Shown in pieces: positions 53,146 to 61,457 of a DNA stretch of 64,000 nt. The stretch comes from Bacillota bacterium (GTDB taxonomy: Bacteria > Bacillota > Clostridia > Lachnospirales > Lachnospiraceae): contig JAEZTJ010000020.1 of the NCBI GenBank assembly GCA_023421505.1, positions 22,305-86,304 on the forward strand. The letters are read 5' to 3'. A program made the position numbers and the translations under genes. The notes under the pieces are model-generated. The model was given only the letters and a program-made list of their open reading frames with translations. It ran no database searches and had not been told where the DNA came from. Numbering within the stretch: the stretch's first letter is position 1; the number at the start of each line of letters is the position of its first letter.

Positions 53146-54351
53146 CTATTCTCTAATACTATGATAGATTTTCTCAAAGTCACTTTTCGAAAATATCTTT
53201 GGAACGGGATATAAGGGATTGGCTTCTGCAAAGGCACGATTAACCATAACCGGGATATCCTTTTCCTCAATTCCTTTTACTTTGTCAGGTATATTCATCC
53301 TTCTGTTCATATCCTTGATTGCCTGTATAAACTGCTTCGCCTTCTGTTCCATGGACGCCTCAGGCTTTACGATACCGGCTGCATCAGCCAGCTTTGCCAG
53401 CTTTTTATATACCGAAGCACCATAGTATTCTAACACATAGGGAAGAATTACCGCATTGGCAAGTCCATGAGGAATGGAATAAAATCCTCCGAGCGTATGG
53501 GCTACCGCATGTATATTACCTACATAGGCTCTGGTAAAAGCAATACCTGCATAATAGGACGCCATTTGCATATTTTCACGCGCTGCTAAGTTTGAACCAT
53601 TCGTATAAGCCTCAAAGATATTATCAAATATCAGCCGAACGGCTTTCTTACTAAGCTTTATCGTCTCTTTGGTATTACTTCGTCCGATATAGGCTTCAAT
53701 CGCATGGGTCAAAGCATCCATACCTGTAGTAGAAGTAATATGCGGCGGAAGTCCCACTGTTAATGTTGGATCAAGTACTGCATAATGCGGAATTAATACT
53801 GTGTCCTCCAAAGGATACTTTTCATGTGTAGTTTGATCTGTTATAACGGCAGCTACTGTAGCTTCACTTCCGGTTCCTGAAGTAGTTGGTATAGCAAATA
53901 CCGGAGGCAGCTTTCTTCTTACTTTAAAAAGCCCCTTCATCTGACGAATCTGCTTATTCGGTTTTGCAATTCTTGCACCCAGGCCCTTTGCACAATCGAT
54001 GGACGACCCGCCTCCAAATGCAATGATTGCTACACATTGATGCTCTATATACTCTTTTCTTGCTTCCTCAATATTATCAATAGTCGGATTAGGAACTGTC
54101 TTATCATAAATATAATATTCAATACCTGCTTCTCTGAAGGTTTGCAGCATCCCATTCATAAGGCCCAGTGAAGATATCCCCTGATCTGTTACAACCATAA
54201 CACGCAGATATTTCTTTTCAATCAACTTGGTATGCAATCCAGACAGACTATGAATCCCCTGTAAGAGCTCCGGCTGATTAAAATTCAGTAAGTAGCTTGC
54301 TGCCCTTATCACAGTTTGAAATATCCTACAATATAAATGATATAATTTCAT
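53146..54351 (-). CDS. Iron-containing alcohol dehydrogenase
   Basis: 401-residue group III (Fe-dependent) dehydrogenase. NAD(P)-binding GGGSSIDCAKG (about 115-125), AIPTTSGTGSEAT, and the iron site: Asp in TSTTGMDALTHAIEAY and histidines in HTLGGFYSIPHGLANAV. Substrate could be butanol, 1,3-propanediol or a similar alcohol; it cannot be told. The longer N-terminus (first 25 residues, MKLYHLYCRIFQTVIRAA) looks amphipathic. Single-gene unit with the hairpin at 53021-53058. Confidence 0.88.
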   Translation of the reverse strand: MKLYHLYCRIFQTVIRAASYLLNFNQPELLQGIHSLSGLHTKLIEKKYLRVMVVTDQGISSLGLMNGMLQTFREAGIEYYIYDKTVPNPTIDNIEEARKEYIEHQCVAIIAFGGGSSIDCAKGLGARIAKPNKQIRQMKGLFKVRRKLPPVFAIPTTSGTGSEATVAAVITDQTTHEKYPLEDTVLIPHYAVLDPTLTVGLPPHITSTTGMDALTHAIEAYIGRSNTKETIKLSKKAVRLIFDNIFEAYTNGSNLAARENMQMASYYAGIAFTRAYVGNIHAVAHTLGGFYSIPHGLANAVILPYVLEYYGASVYKKLAKLADAAGIVKPEASMEQKAKQFIQAIKDMNRRMNIPDKVKGIEEKDIPVMVNRAFAEANPLYPVPKIFSKSDFEKIYHSIRE

Positions 54352-54409
54352 TATGTACCTACTTTCATTAATATGCTTGCTCCTTAAATTTCAGCTTACT
54401 CCTATTTAC

Positions 54410-54442
54410 CTTCATGCCGCCAAAAACCTGCAAATTTGGTCA
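54410..54442 (-). repeat. Leader repeat, degenerate copy L3
   Basis: CCAAATTTGCAGGTTTTTGG, then CGGCATGAAGG on the minus strand, a diverged relative of L1/L2. Lies upstream of the dehydrogenase gene, next to a CTTGCTCCTT stretch like that before the histidine-kinase gene. Confidence 0.5.
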
Positions 54443-54458
54443 TAAATCCAGTTTATGT

Positions 54459-55034
54459 TTACATCATTGGAATAGCATGAAATACATGAACCAACAAGAG
54501 CTTACCCGATAAGAATATACCTAATACCCCCATAAACACGGTTGACATTCCAATAAAGAAGTCCAGATTTTGGGAAAGCTTCTTTTTAATCACTCTCATC
54601 AAAAACAAAAGCACCAGAGTAATATAAATTATCATTACAAAAATGAAAACATAGCTATCAACGGTAGGAAATAATATTGTCTCCTTGTTATCTTCTATTT
54701 TAGTTATTCTTTTGATTTCGTCATAAATACGTGATACATGAATTTGAACCTTCTCACCATTCACTACTTTATTATAAGTGGATGCTCTCATCTTCTCGTT
54801 ATAATCCCCGAAGATTATATTCTTAGTAGCCTCCTCCTTTTCAACTGTAACTTCGATGATCTGCTTTGGCAGTGCTAAATCTGCGATCATAGTGAAAGCT
54901 ATTATGCAACAAACAATTGCAGCGATCCCGCTTATCCTATAAAAAGCCTTTGGTAATCCGGTATTCTCTTTATTTATCCTGGGTCCAATCACAAAAATCA
55001 AAATAACATAGACCATAATAAAAAATATTTTCAT
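54459..55034 (-). CDS. Membrane protein of unknown function
   Basis: 191 residues with five hydrophobic segments (about 1-18, 30-52, 125-145, 155-172 and the C-terminus) and an extracytoplasmic stretch of about 70 residues in the middle (VEKEEATKNIIFGDYNEKMR). No conserved motif was recognised. AGGAGG before the ATG. It is 107 bp ahead of the dehydrogenase gene. Confidence 0.6.
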   Translation of the reverse strand: MKIFFIMVYVILIFVIGPRINKENTGLPKAFYRISGIAAIVCCIIAFTMIADLALPKQIIEVTVEKEEATKNIIFGDYNEKMRASTYNKVVNGEKVQIHVSRIYDEIKRITKIEDNKETILFPTVDSYVFIFVMIIYITLVLLFLMRVIKKKLSQNLDFFIGMSTVFMGVLGIFLSGKLLLVHVFHAIPMM

Positions 55035-55260
55035 GTATACCTCCTATTAGTTAAGTTTTAGTAGGATTAAAGTGTCATAAGCAGTTCATCGACCGAAGTG
55101 AATGCTTATCTATACGAATCCGATTATGTACGTAATTGATTTACACAATATTACCAAATACCAATACAAATTACAAGACATAAAATACTTAACTACATTG
55201 AAGCAGAATGCGGCGTATGATATAATAAATCAAAACAAATAATGGTAAAGGTGAAAAAAG

Positions 55261-56505
55261 ATGACTTTATTGGAAATGCTTGCTGACATGGAATATTATC
55301 TTGATATAATCAAAACTAAATGGCAGAAGACTGAGAAGGCATTTCCCTCTTTTTTTTCAGTCATTTCCAAAGAAAAGAAAGCAGAAAACGAAAAATACTT
55401 ACAAACTGTTATAGACGAATTTCATACACTGCTTAAGGGCTTTCGTCGCATACCAATTGGACGAAAAAAGTGGAAGCAGAAAACCCTGGCTCTTTTGAAA
55501 AAGGTCTTATTTAATGAAGAAATCATTTATCTTCATACTGCAATGGAGCCTGCAGCAATCGATTCCTTAGTAGATGAAATATTTGAATTTCTCCGTCATG
55601 TAAGAAGCTTTGCACCGGAGCTAAACTTTGAAAATATTGGACAGGCCCTACGAAATTACATCGTTTATACTATGTTTAAGGAAATACATCAAGTAAATAA
55701 TGGCTTTCATATGCCTGCCTTCGGTTACAGCATGCTCTATCCCTTTACGGATAACTATATTGACAGCGGAAAATGTACAAAGCAGGATAAGGCTTTCTAT
55801 AATCAGATTATCCGAGATAAAATCAAGGGTAATCCAGTTCATCCCATTTCCATCCACCAGACTAAAACTTGTGATTTATTGCAGGCTATCGCATCCAATT
55901 ATTCAAAGGAAGCCAATTCTTGCGCATCTGAGTTATTGTTAATGATGTTAGAGGCTCAGGAATTAAGCATTAGTCAGCAGGATAAAGACCTACCGCTCTC
56001 TTATCAGGAGCGGCTTAATATAACTGCTTATAAGGGTGGTATTTCTGTCTTAATCGATCGTTTTTTTGTTGATAAAGAAATTACTGAAGAAGATCTCTTA
56101 TTTTATCTAGGCTTCGGCTTCTTTCTACAGCTGGCAGATGATTTACAGGATATCAATGAGGACAGTAATAACAGGCATAGTACACTCTTCACCTTTGATT
56201 TACACAAAGCTCCGGAAGAAGGAACGGTAAATCAATTATTAAATTTGGTACATAGCTTAATAACTGAATATTCCTCAGGTAATGATCGGTTCATGAAATT
56301 CATTCTATCAACCTGCTATCAATTAATATTTATTTCTGCTATACAAAGCAAGGAGTTTTTTTTCAAAGAATATTTAAGTAAGCTGGAAGATTACCTTCCT
56401 GTAACATTAGCCTTCTTAGATAATTTATTAGATAATCGAATAGAAAAAGCAGATAATAGACTTCAACGTAAATACATGAAGCTACTAGATGTATTGATTT
56501 CATAA
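55261..56505 (+). CDS. Class I isoprenoid-synthase-like protein
   Basis: 414 residues, largely helical. Two aspartate-rich motifs in the positions of trans-isoprenyl transferases can be seen: PFTDNYIDS (about residues 162-170) and FFLQLADDLQDINEDSNN (about 288-305). Both are needed to bind the diphosphate through Mg2+ in this fold, so the protein could condense or cyclise isoprenoid diphosphates, but the general sequence does not match FPP/GGPP synthases I know. It converges on an ICMT-like methyltransferase gene. Function not established. Confidence 0.6.
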   Translation: MTLLEMLADMEYYLDIIKTKWQKTEKAFPSFFSVISKEKKAENEKYLQTVIDEFHTLLKGFRRIPIGRKKWKQKTLALLKKVLFNEEIIYLHTAMEPAAIDSLVDEIFEFLRHVRSFAPELNFENIGQALRNYIVYTMFKEIHQVNNGFHMPAFGYSMLYPFTDNYIDSGKCTKQDKAFYNQIIRDKIKGNPVHPISIHQTKTCDLLQAIASNYSKEANSCASELLLMMLEAQELSISQQDKDLPLSYQERLNITAYKGGISVLIDRFFVDKEITEEDLLFYLGFGFFLQLADDLQDINEDSNNRHSTLFTFDLHKAPEEGTVNQLLNLVHSLITEYSSGNDRFMKFILSTCYQLIFISAIQSKEFFFKEYLSKLEDYLPVTLAFLDNLLDNRIEKADNRLQRKYMKLLDVLIS

Positions 56506-56513
56506 AACAAATT

Positions 56514-56671
56514 CTCATGCAAGCCTTTGGAAGAATAGCAAAAGACGCTATTCTTCTGGATTTATGCCCAAAAAGCATGGGCGTAGTGTGAATTGTTGAA
56601 AAGAACAATTCACACCTCAAAGTTTGTGCCTGCGTCATCCTCGGCACAAACATTCAAAGGGCAGGCATGTT
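56514..56671 (-). repeat. Modular hairpin array, copy H5 (inverted)
   Basis: Opposite orientation to the others: E remnant, D (AGAATAGC/GCTATTCT), C (GCCCAAAAAGCATGGGC), B (GTGTGAATTGTT/AACAATTCACAC), A (GTTTGTGCC/GGCACAAAC), CATTCAAAGGGCAGGCATG. It begins nine bases after the stop codon of the isoprenoid-synthase-like gene and may terminate both convergent transcripts. Confidence 0.85.
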
Positions 56672-56737
56672 AGGTTAGTGTGATAGCTTCTTCCTTACTA
56701 TTTAAGCTGTCTGCCGATAGCATGGCGGTTATTATGG

Positions 56738-57349
56738 TCAGATGATAAAGGGAATAAAACGTTTTGTTTTCTTCATATACATAATATATTCCTCGCCAAA
56801 TTCCTTAATCATATCCTTTTCTTCTCTCTTCGCAAGTCGGAAATATAATACAACAATGAAGGGCCACATAATAATTGTCGGTAAGGTTGCCCATTCCAGT
56901 ATCATACCGAAGGTTATCAGCATAAAGCCTGTATATTGAGGATGCCTTATGTACTTATAAATTCCAGTCTTTACCACCCTTCCTTTCCCGGTTTCCTTTG
57001 ACCAGTATTTATGGTAAATGTTATACCATCCATTTCCGATCATCAAAAGTGCAATAATTCCGCAAGCGATATTTAAATACATACCGGTATAGCCAATCTG
57101 ATCAAATAGCGTATGCCCCCATAATACCCCTTCTGGCAGCTTTTTTCCAACAATTAGCGAGATCAGATACATACTTAGGGGGATTCCGTGCATCTCAATT
57201 GCAAACGCTAAAATAAAAGCAAAATATGCCGTTGCCGGCTTTCGATTCATTTTTTTATAAAAGGGAAAAAACAATAAAGCTACACCATATAGTAAAATAA
57301 AAAAGATTACCGCTCCCCATTGATGAAAGTGACTTTGTAAGGTTTCCAA
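56738..57349 (-). CDS. Isoprenylcysteine carboxyl methyltransferase-like membrane protein
   Basis: 203 residues with about five membrane segments and the family signature YIRHPQYTGFMLITFG followed by EEKDMIKEFGEEYIMYMKKTKRFIP, the ICMT/phospholipid-methyltransferase (PEMT-like) cap where S-adenosylmethionine binds. Bacterial members methylate varied lipids; true prenylcysteine substrates are rare. TTG start (57347-57349) with GGAGG eight bases upstream. Converges on the isoprenoid-synthase-like gene. Confidence 0.8.
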   Translation of the reverse strand: METLQSHFHQWGAVIFFILLYGVALLFFPFYKKMNRKPATAYFAFILAFAIEMHGIPLSMYLISLIVGKKLPEGVLWGHTLFDQIGYTGMYLNIACGIIALLMIGNGWYNIYHKYWSKETGKGRVVKTGIYKYIRHPQYTGFMLITFGMILEWATLPTIIMWPFIVVLYFRLAKREEKDMIKEFGEEYIMYMKKTKRFIPFII

Positions 57350-57451
57350 TTTTCTTGCCTCCTGAATATATTTTATAATTGATAATTTATAATTACATGC
57401 TTTTATATTACAGGATATCAGTTCATTTGTAACCTAACCTAAGTTAGGGTT

Positions 57452-59023
57452 TTAGGTTAAGGCTTCTGATAATTCACCAAGCATTTTCGCTTTTTGCACA
57501 GCCTGTATCCGATTCTCCGCTTCCAGCTTTGCAAAAATATGATTGATGTGCCATTTCACCGTACCTATACTGATAAATAAAGCATTTCCAATCTCCTCAT
57601 TACTTTTTCCGGCCGCGATCAATTGTATAATCTCTCTTTCTCTGACAGACAGGATAAAGCTTTTCTTGGTTTTTATGCCTTTCCTGTTATTTTGCATAAT
57701 GGCATCATATAACTGGTGATTTATTCTTTGCAGCAGACGAAGCGATTTTAATGGCAGCATATAAAAGCTTATGCACATTCCGAACTCCCGGTAGATCATC
57801 TCTGCCTCTTTTAGACATTCTACTGCATTCTTATTCTGCCCTTCCATGTCATGAAGTTCAGCAAGCAGAATAAGAAACAGTTGTATATAGGGAATAAATC
57901 CAATATAACGAAGTTTTTGTAAGTAGTCTGCTATGTCGCTGGTCGTGATAACGTTACTCAGTCCCAAAATTCTTAAATAAGCCAGCATCTCAATCAAAAA
58001 AAAGCGGCTTTTTGTGCTGTCTTTTATATATTCCAACTCAAATCTTTCAATATCCGGTTGCACCTTTTGCTGATTGCCAGCTTCGTTTGATAATATACGG
58101 AACATGCTGATCATCATTTCTGCTGTACTATAATGCATATTTTTAAAGTCTTCAGCCGTCTGCTTCGTAATAGACTCCATACTGGCTCTATCATTCATAA
58201 TAAAATATGCTTTGAATAAATATAATTCAACCTGTCCATGCATATGAAACAGCTTCAGCTGATCAATACAATTCTTTGCCTTTTCTAGATAGCAAGTGGC
58301 AAGACTTAACTTATTTAGTTCATAACAGCACATTCCAAAAGGAAGATAGATCACATGCCAATACTCCTGATATTCATCCTTAAAGCTTGCTGACCTTATC
58401 AAAGCCTGACTGCACTCCTCCATTACGGATTGCAGTTCTCCAAGCTTATACAGATTAAGCAACTTATTTACTAAAGCAACCGCAGCAGAGAACTGAATAT
58501 CCAGATTGCTAAACCTTCTATATGCTTCATCAAACATTTCTGCAGCCCCTCGATACTGTTGCATGGAGGAAAGTATCTGCGCATAGGTTAATTTTGCATT
58601 AGCCATAAAAATACTGTCATCTTCCTTTGAAAGTACCTCTATTGAAAGCTTTGCATAATGATATTCCTCTTTATGACCCAAAGTAAAACCCATCAATGCT
58701 TTTAAGGAATAATACAAGGAATGTTCCCTATCTGTTAATAGCTTACTCTCATCAACACAATTTAGTATTGAATAAAGCTTCTTATTATCTCCACACAGGA
58801 AGGCGAGAAACCCCAGGATAAGCTTGGGCAGCATTTTATCTGCATCCGTAACTTCTATCTCTTTTAGCAATTGATAATACTCCGATAGGTATGGTGTAGC
58901 AAAGAAGCTGCCCATATTTTCCTCTATATACTGATAGAGTTCCTTTAATAAATTATGATTAACATAATCCTGCAGTTCCTTCTTAAATAGAATGTGATCC
59001 TTCAAAATATCCTTCTCCCACAA
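57452..59023 (-). CDS. LuxR-family transcriptional regulator with TPR-like sensor region
   Basis: 523 residues. Residues 1-440 are helical TPR-like repeats (SLYYSLKALMGFTLG, FSAAVALVNKLLNLYKLGELQ, PFGMCCYELNKLSLATCYLEKA). The C-terminal 65 residues are a LuxR-type HTH: LSVREREIIQLIAAGKSNEE and ISIGTVKWHINHIFAKL. This is the architecture of MalT-like activators without the N-terminal ATPase. The start is uncertain: TTG at 59023 has a weak ribosome site, and TTG at 59005 is an alternative with GGGAGAAGG. Targets not shown. Confidence 0.8.
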   Translation of the reverse strand: MWEKDILKDHILFKKELQDYVNHNLLKELYQYIEENMGSFFATPYLSEYYQLLKEIEVTDADKMLPKLILGFLAFLCGDNKKLYSILNCVDESKLLTDREHSLYYSLKALMGFTLGHKEEYHYAKLSIEVLSKEDDSIFMANAKLTYAQILSSMQQYRGAAEMFDEAYRRFSNLDIQFSAAVALVNKLLNLYKLGELQSVMEECSQALIRSASFKDEYQEYWHVIYLPFGMCCYELNKLSLATCYLEKAKNCIDQLKLFHMHGQVELYLFKAYFIMNDRASMESITKQTAEDFKNMHYSTAEMMISMFRILSNEAGNQQKVQPDIERFELEYIKDSTKSRFFLIEMLAYLRILGLSNVITTSDIADYLQKLRYIGFIPYIQLFLILLAELHDMEGQNKNAVECLKEAEMIYREFGMCISFYMLPLKSLRLLQRINHQLYDAIMQNNRKGIKTKKSFILSVREREIIQLIAAGKSNEEIGNALFISIGTVKWHINHIFAKLEAENRIQAVQKAKMLGELSEALT

Positions 59024-59099
59024 AGAAATTATTTATCCTTCTTATATCGACATAATATAACAGCTATTACCATTATAGCCATATATTTCATACTATGCA

Positions 59100-59192
59100 A
59101 GCAAGCATGCCTGCCTTTGATTTAGTTTGTGTCTGGGATGACGCAGGCACAAACTTTGAGGTGTGAATTATTTTTATCAATAATTCACACTA
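59100..59192 (+). repeat. Modular hairpin array, copy H6 (A and B only)
   Basis: GCATGCCTGCCTTTGATTTA, then A (GTTTGTG/CACAAAC) and B (GTGTGAATTATT/AATAATTCACAC), ending there. Lies upstream of the LuxR gene; the remaining 59193-59317 is AT-rich, nothing seen. Confidence 0.8.
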
Positions 59193-59317
59193 TATCAATC
59201 CGGGCTTTATCTTAAACGTTTCATTCTATCCTTTAATCTGGCAACTATACCTTCTGTCTGATATTTGTTAGCTTGCTACTTTTAGTCTCACTCTTTTTCA
59301 CTTAATTCTTTATGCAA

Positions 59318-60025
59318 TTACTTTCTTCTCACTCCGCAGGTTATCGCTTTTTTGGGACAGTTATCCACACATTCTAGGCAGGAGATACACTCTGCTGAGC
59401 TTAAATCTCCTGACTTTACCATCTGCTCTACATTCAAACTCATTGGGCACTGCCTGCTGCACTTTCCGCAGGAGATACAGGCCTTACTATCAGCTTTCAG
59501 TCTAAATCTGGGAATATGGAGAAAATCCGCAATTTTTTCACCGATAATCATGAAGGGAGCCATCCAGCAGAAGCTGTGACACATCCCTCTTTTCCCTGTA
59601 CAAAGAGAAAATATGAAAACTATTGCTATAACCATAAAATATATAATAACCATATTGATCTGAATTCCTGTTAAATAAAAGAAATCTAATTTATGTGGAT
59701 TATTTTTTATCCACAAGAAAAGAATGATAGAGAACCAAATCACCCATATTATGTACTTCGAAGCATTTTTCGCTTTGCTGTTCCAGGCTTTGTTGTTTGA
59801 AGCTGAAATTTGATCCTGAACTGCTCCGCAAGGACATAACCAACCGCAAAATAATCGGCTGCCTATAACAGAATATAGAAAAAGTATAGCAAATACGACT
59901 GCACTTGCGTTTATGAGTCCATTTGCAGCAGACATAATAATAATATAGGGTGATAAAAGAACAAAACTCAAGGGGAATAATAATGCTGAAAGGGTTAGAA
60001 TACCTTTACGTATTTTTTGTCTCAT
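59318..60025 (-). CDS. NapH-like membrane ferredoxin protein
   Basis: 235 residues. Four hydrophobic segments, the CGWLCPCGAVQDQIS motif after the second (NapH/NosR/YccM family, membrane-side cysteines) and two C-terminal [4Fe-4S] motifs, CISCGKCSRQCPMSLNVEQM and CISCLECVDNCPKKAI. It would carry electrons between a membrane donor and a partner oxidoreductase that is not found here. Its start overlaps the PadR gene end by 20 bp, so it is under the regulator's own operon. Confidence 0.85.
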   Translation of the reverse strand: MRQKIRKGILTLSALLFPLSFVLLSPYIIIMSAANGLINASAVVFAILFLYSVIGSRLFCGWLCPCGAVQDQISASNNKAWNSKAKNASKYIIWVIWFSIILFLWIKNNPHKLDFFYLTGIQINMVIIYFMVIAIVFIFSLCTGKRGMCHSFCWMAPFMIIGEKIADFLHIPRFRLKADSKACISCGKCSRQCPMSLNVEQMVKSGDLSSAECISCLECVDNCPKKAITCGVRRK

Positions 60026-60587
60026 GATGATCAGCCTTTCTGTCTAGTAGAATTTTTTTAGCTTCAATTGCCCATTCGTTCATAGCTGTATAAACATATT
60101 TTCCGCACAGTACTGTTAATGCTTTATAGGTATGATCAACACCATGCATATTGGGATTACTAAAATACTGTAAAAATAAATTCATATCGTTAATATACTT
60201 ATCATTTCTAATCATAAAATCCTCTAAATGCCTTAGTAAAACCTCAGGTTCTGTACTGTCTCCAAAAGAAATCTTAAGAAGGATCTCATACCGGAGTTTC
60301 TCTACATCCGGGGCTTTTGACAGCCACTTTTCTAATTCCTCCCTGCCGGCTTCGGTAATTTTATAAAGCTTCTGCCCCCTCCCATTTACCACATCTGCAG
60401 TGTCCGCAATTACTGCCAGACCTTCCTCAATTAACTGCTTTAGGGTCGGATAAATCTGTCCATAGCTTTCCTGCCAAAAGTGACTTAATTCAAATTCAAT
60501 TGTCTTCTTAATGCTATATCCTGTCTGTGGACTGTGTGCGATAAGGCCGAGCAGGATATATTTTGTTTTCCCTGTATTTTCTTTCAT
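60006..60587 (-). CDS. PadR-family transcriptional regulator
   Basis: 193 residues. N-terminal winged helix with KYILLGLIAHSPQTGYSIKK and IYPTLKQLIEEGL (PadR), then a C-terminal helical dimerisation part (Vir-PadR type). It is first in a two-gene operon with the NapH-like protein. Promoter not assigned. PadR proteins usually respond to phenolics or drugs; the inducer here is unknown. Confidence 0.88.
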   Translation of the reverse strand: MKENTGKTKYILLGLIAHSPQTGYSIKKTIEFELSHFWQESYGQIYPTLKQLIEEGLAVIADTADVVNGRGQKLYKITEAGREELEKWLSKAPDVEKLRYEILLKISFGDSTEPEVLLRHLEDFMIRNDKYINDMNLFLQYFSNPNMHGVDHTYKALTVLCGKYVYTAMNEWAIEAKKILLDRKADHHETKNT

Positions 60588-60722
60588 AATTCCCTCACAT
60601 ATCTAAATGATATATCATTATGTTATATCATGTCATTGCTATTGTCAATTTATTTATTAATAAAGTGTCAATTAATAGCCATAAGTATATACAATATAAG
60701 TTTCATAAAATTTTTAATAACA

Positions 60723-60757
60723 AAAAGCTGTAAAAGACCACACTTTTACAGCTTTTA
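60723..60757. terminator. Bidirectional terminator
   Basis: AAAAGCTGTAAAAG and CTTTTACAGCTTTT form a perfect 14-bp stem with a six-base loop. It lies downstream of the 145-residue gene (minus strand) and upstream of padR. Confidence 0.8.
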
Positions 60758-60812
60758 TATACATAATACGGTTATGGGAATTGATATTCTTAAGATACCA
60801 TAATATCAAAAA

Positions 60813-61250
60813 CTATTTAAAGCTATTTTCATATATATCTAATAATGCGGATATTTTTCCAGCCTGCTCTGATGCTTCAGCGTCTACTGTCCCATTTAAC
60901 TGCCATCCATAAGTTTTATACTTTTTATAATTCCATCTTGATAACGGTAAAAGAAAATGTTCTTTGCGAATTGCAGCAATTCCTTTTTTAAATTCAAGCT
61001 TCATTTGATGAAATGCTTTATTCGGCTTCTTAAAAACTGCATAGCCGCCTCTGTTTGCACCAATTTCATATGCAGAATTATCTCCGAGATTTGTTATATC
61101 AACGTTCCCTTTAATTCCTTCTTCGTTGGTTATATATTCTTTAACATATACCTGATCTAAAGCATATTTTGGATAAGATAGATAAACTAGTATTATGCAG
61201 ATTAAAACAATACCAGTAATAAAACAGATGATCTTAACATGCTTTTTCAA
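60813..61250 (-). CDS. Small exported or membrane-anchored protein, unknown function
   Basis: 145 residues. One N-terminal hydrophobic segment (KIICFITGIVLICIILVY) after a short basic tail, then a mixed domain with YVKEYITNEEGIKGNVDITN and WQLNGTVDAEASEQAG. The start is TTG at 61248-61250 with a perfect AGGAGG seven bases upstream. No family recognised. The 24-bp leader repeat copy 2 is just upstream. Confidence 0.65.
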   Translation of the reverse strand: MKKHVKIICFITGIVLICIILVYLSYPKYALDQVYVKEYITNEEGIKGNVDITNLGDNSAYEIGANRGGYAVFKKPNKAFHQMKLEFKKGIAAIRKEHFLLPLSRWNYKKYKTYGWQLNGTVDAEASEQAGKISALLDIYENSFK

Positions 61251-61270
61251 ATATTATCCTCCTTTATGCA

Positions 61271-61294
61271 CTGCTTATTTGGCTCGCTTGCGAG
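61271..61294 (-). repeat. 24-bp leader repeat, copy 2
   Basis: Identical to 1200-1223 over 24 bases. Next to it (61300-61330) is another palindrome, AAGTTTGTGT...ACACAAACTT, resembling hairpin module A. The stretch up to 61457 holds nothing else I can identify. Confidence 0.75.
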
Positions 61295-61457
61295 TATCTC
61301 AAGTTTGTGTGCACAGCGCATACACAAACTTGCTGCCTCCATGCTGTCGATATAATATTATTACAACTCAATTCATATGATGCAATTAATACCATTTTAT
61401 CACATATAGCATCAAATTCCAATATTATACTATATGATTCGCTTATAATTTTTTGTG

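Noticed and set aside
53058..53270. Small minus-strand frame overlapping the dehydrogenase 3' end
   Set aside because: Out of frame with the gene and includes the terminator hairpin.
59352..59579. Plus-strand frame in the NapH-like gene
   Set aside because: Antisense of the ferredoxin motifs; no start signal.
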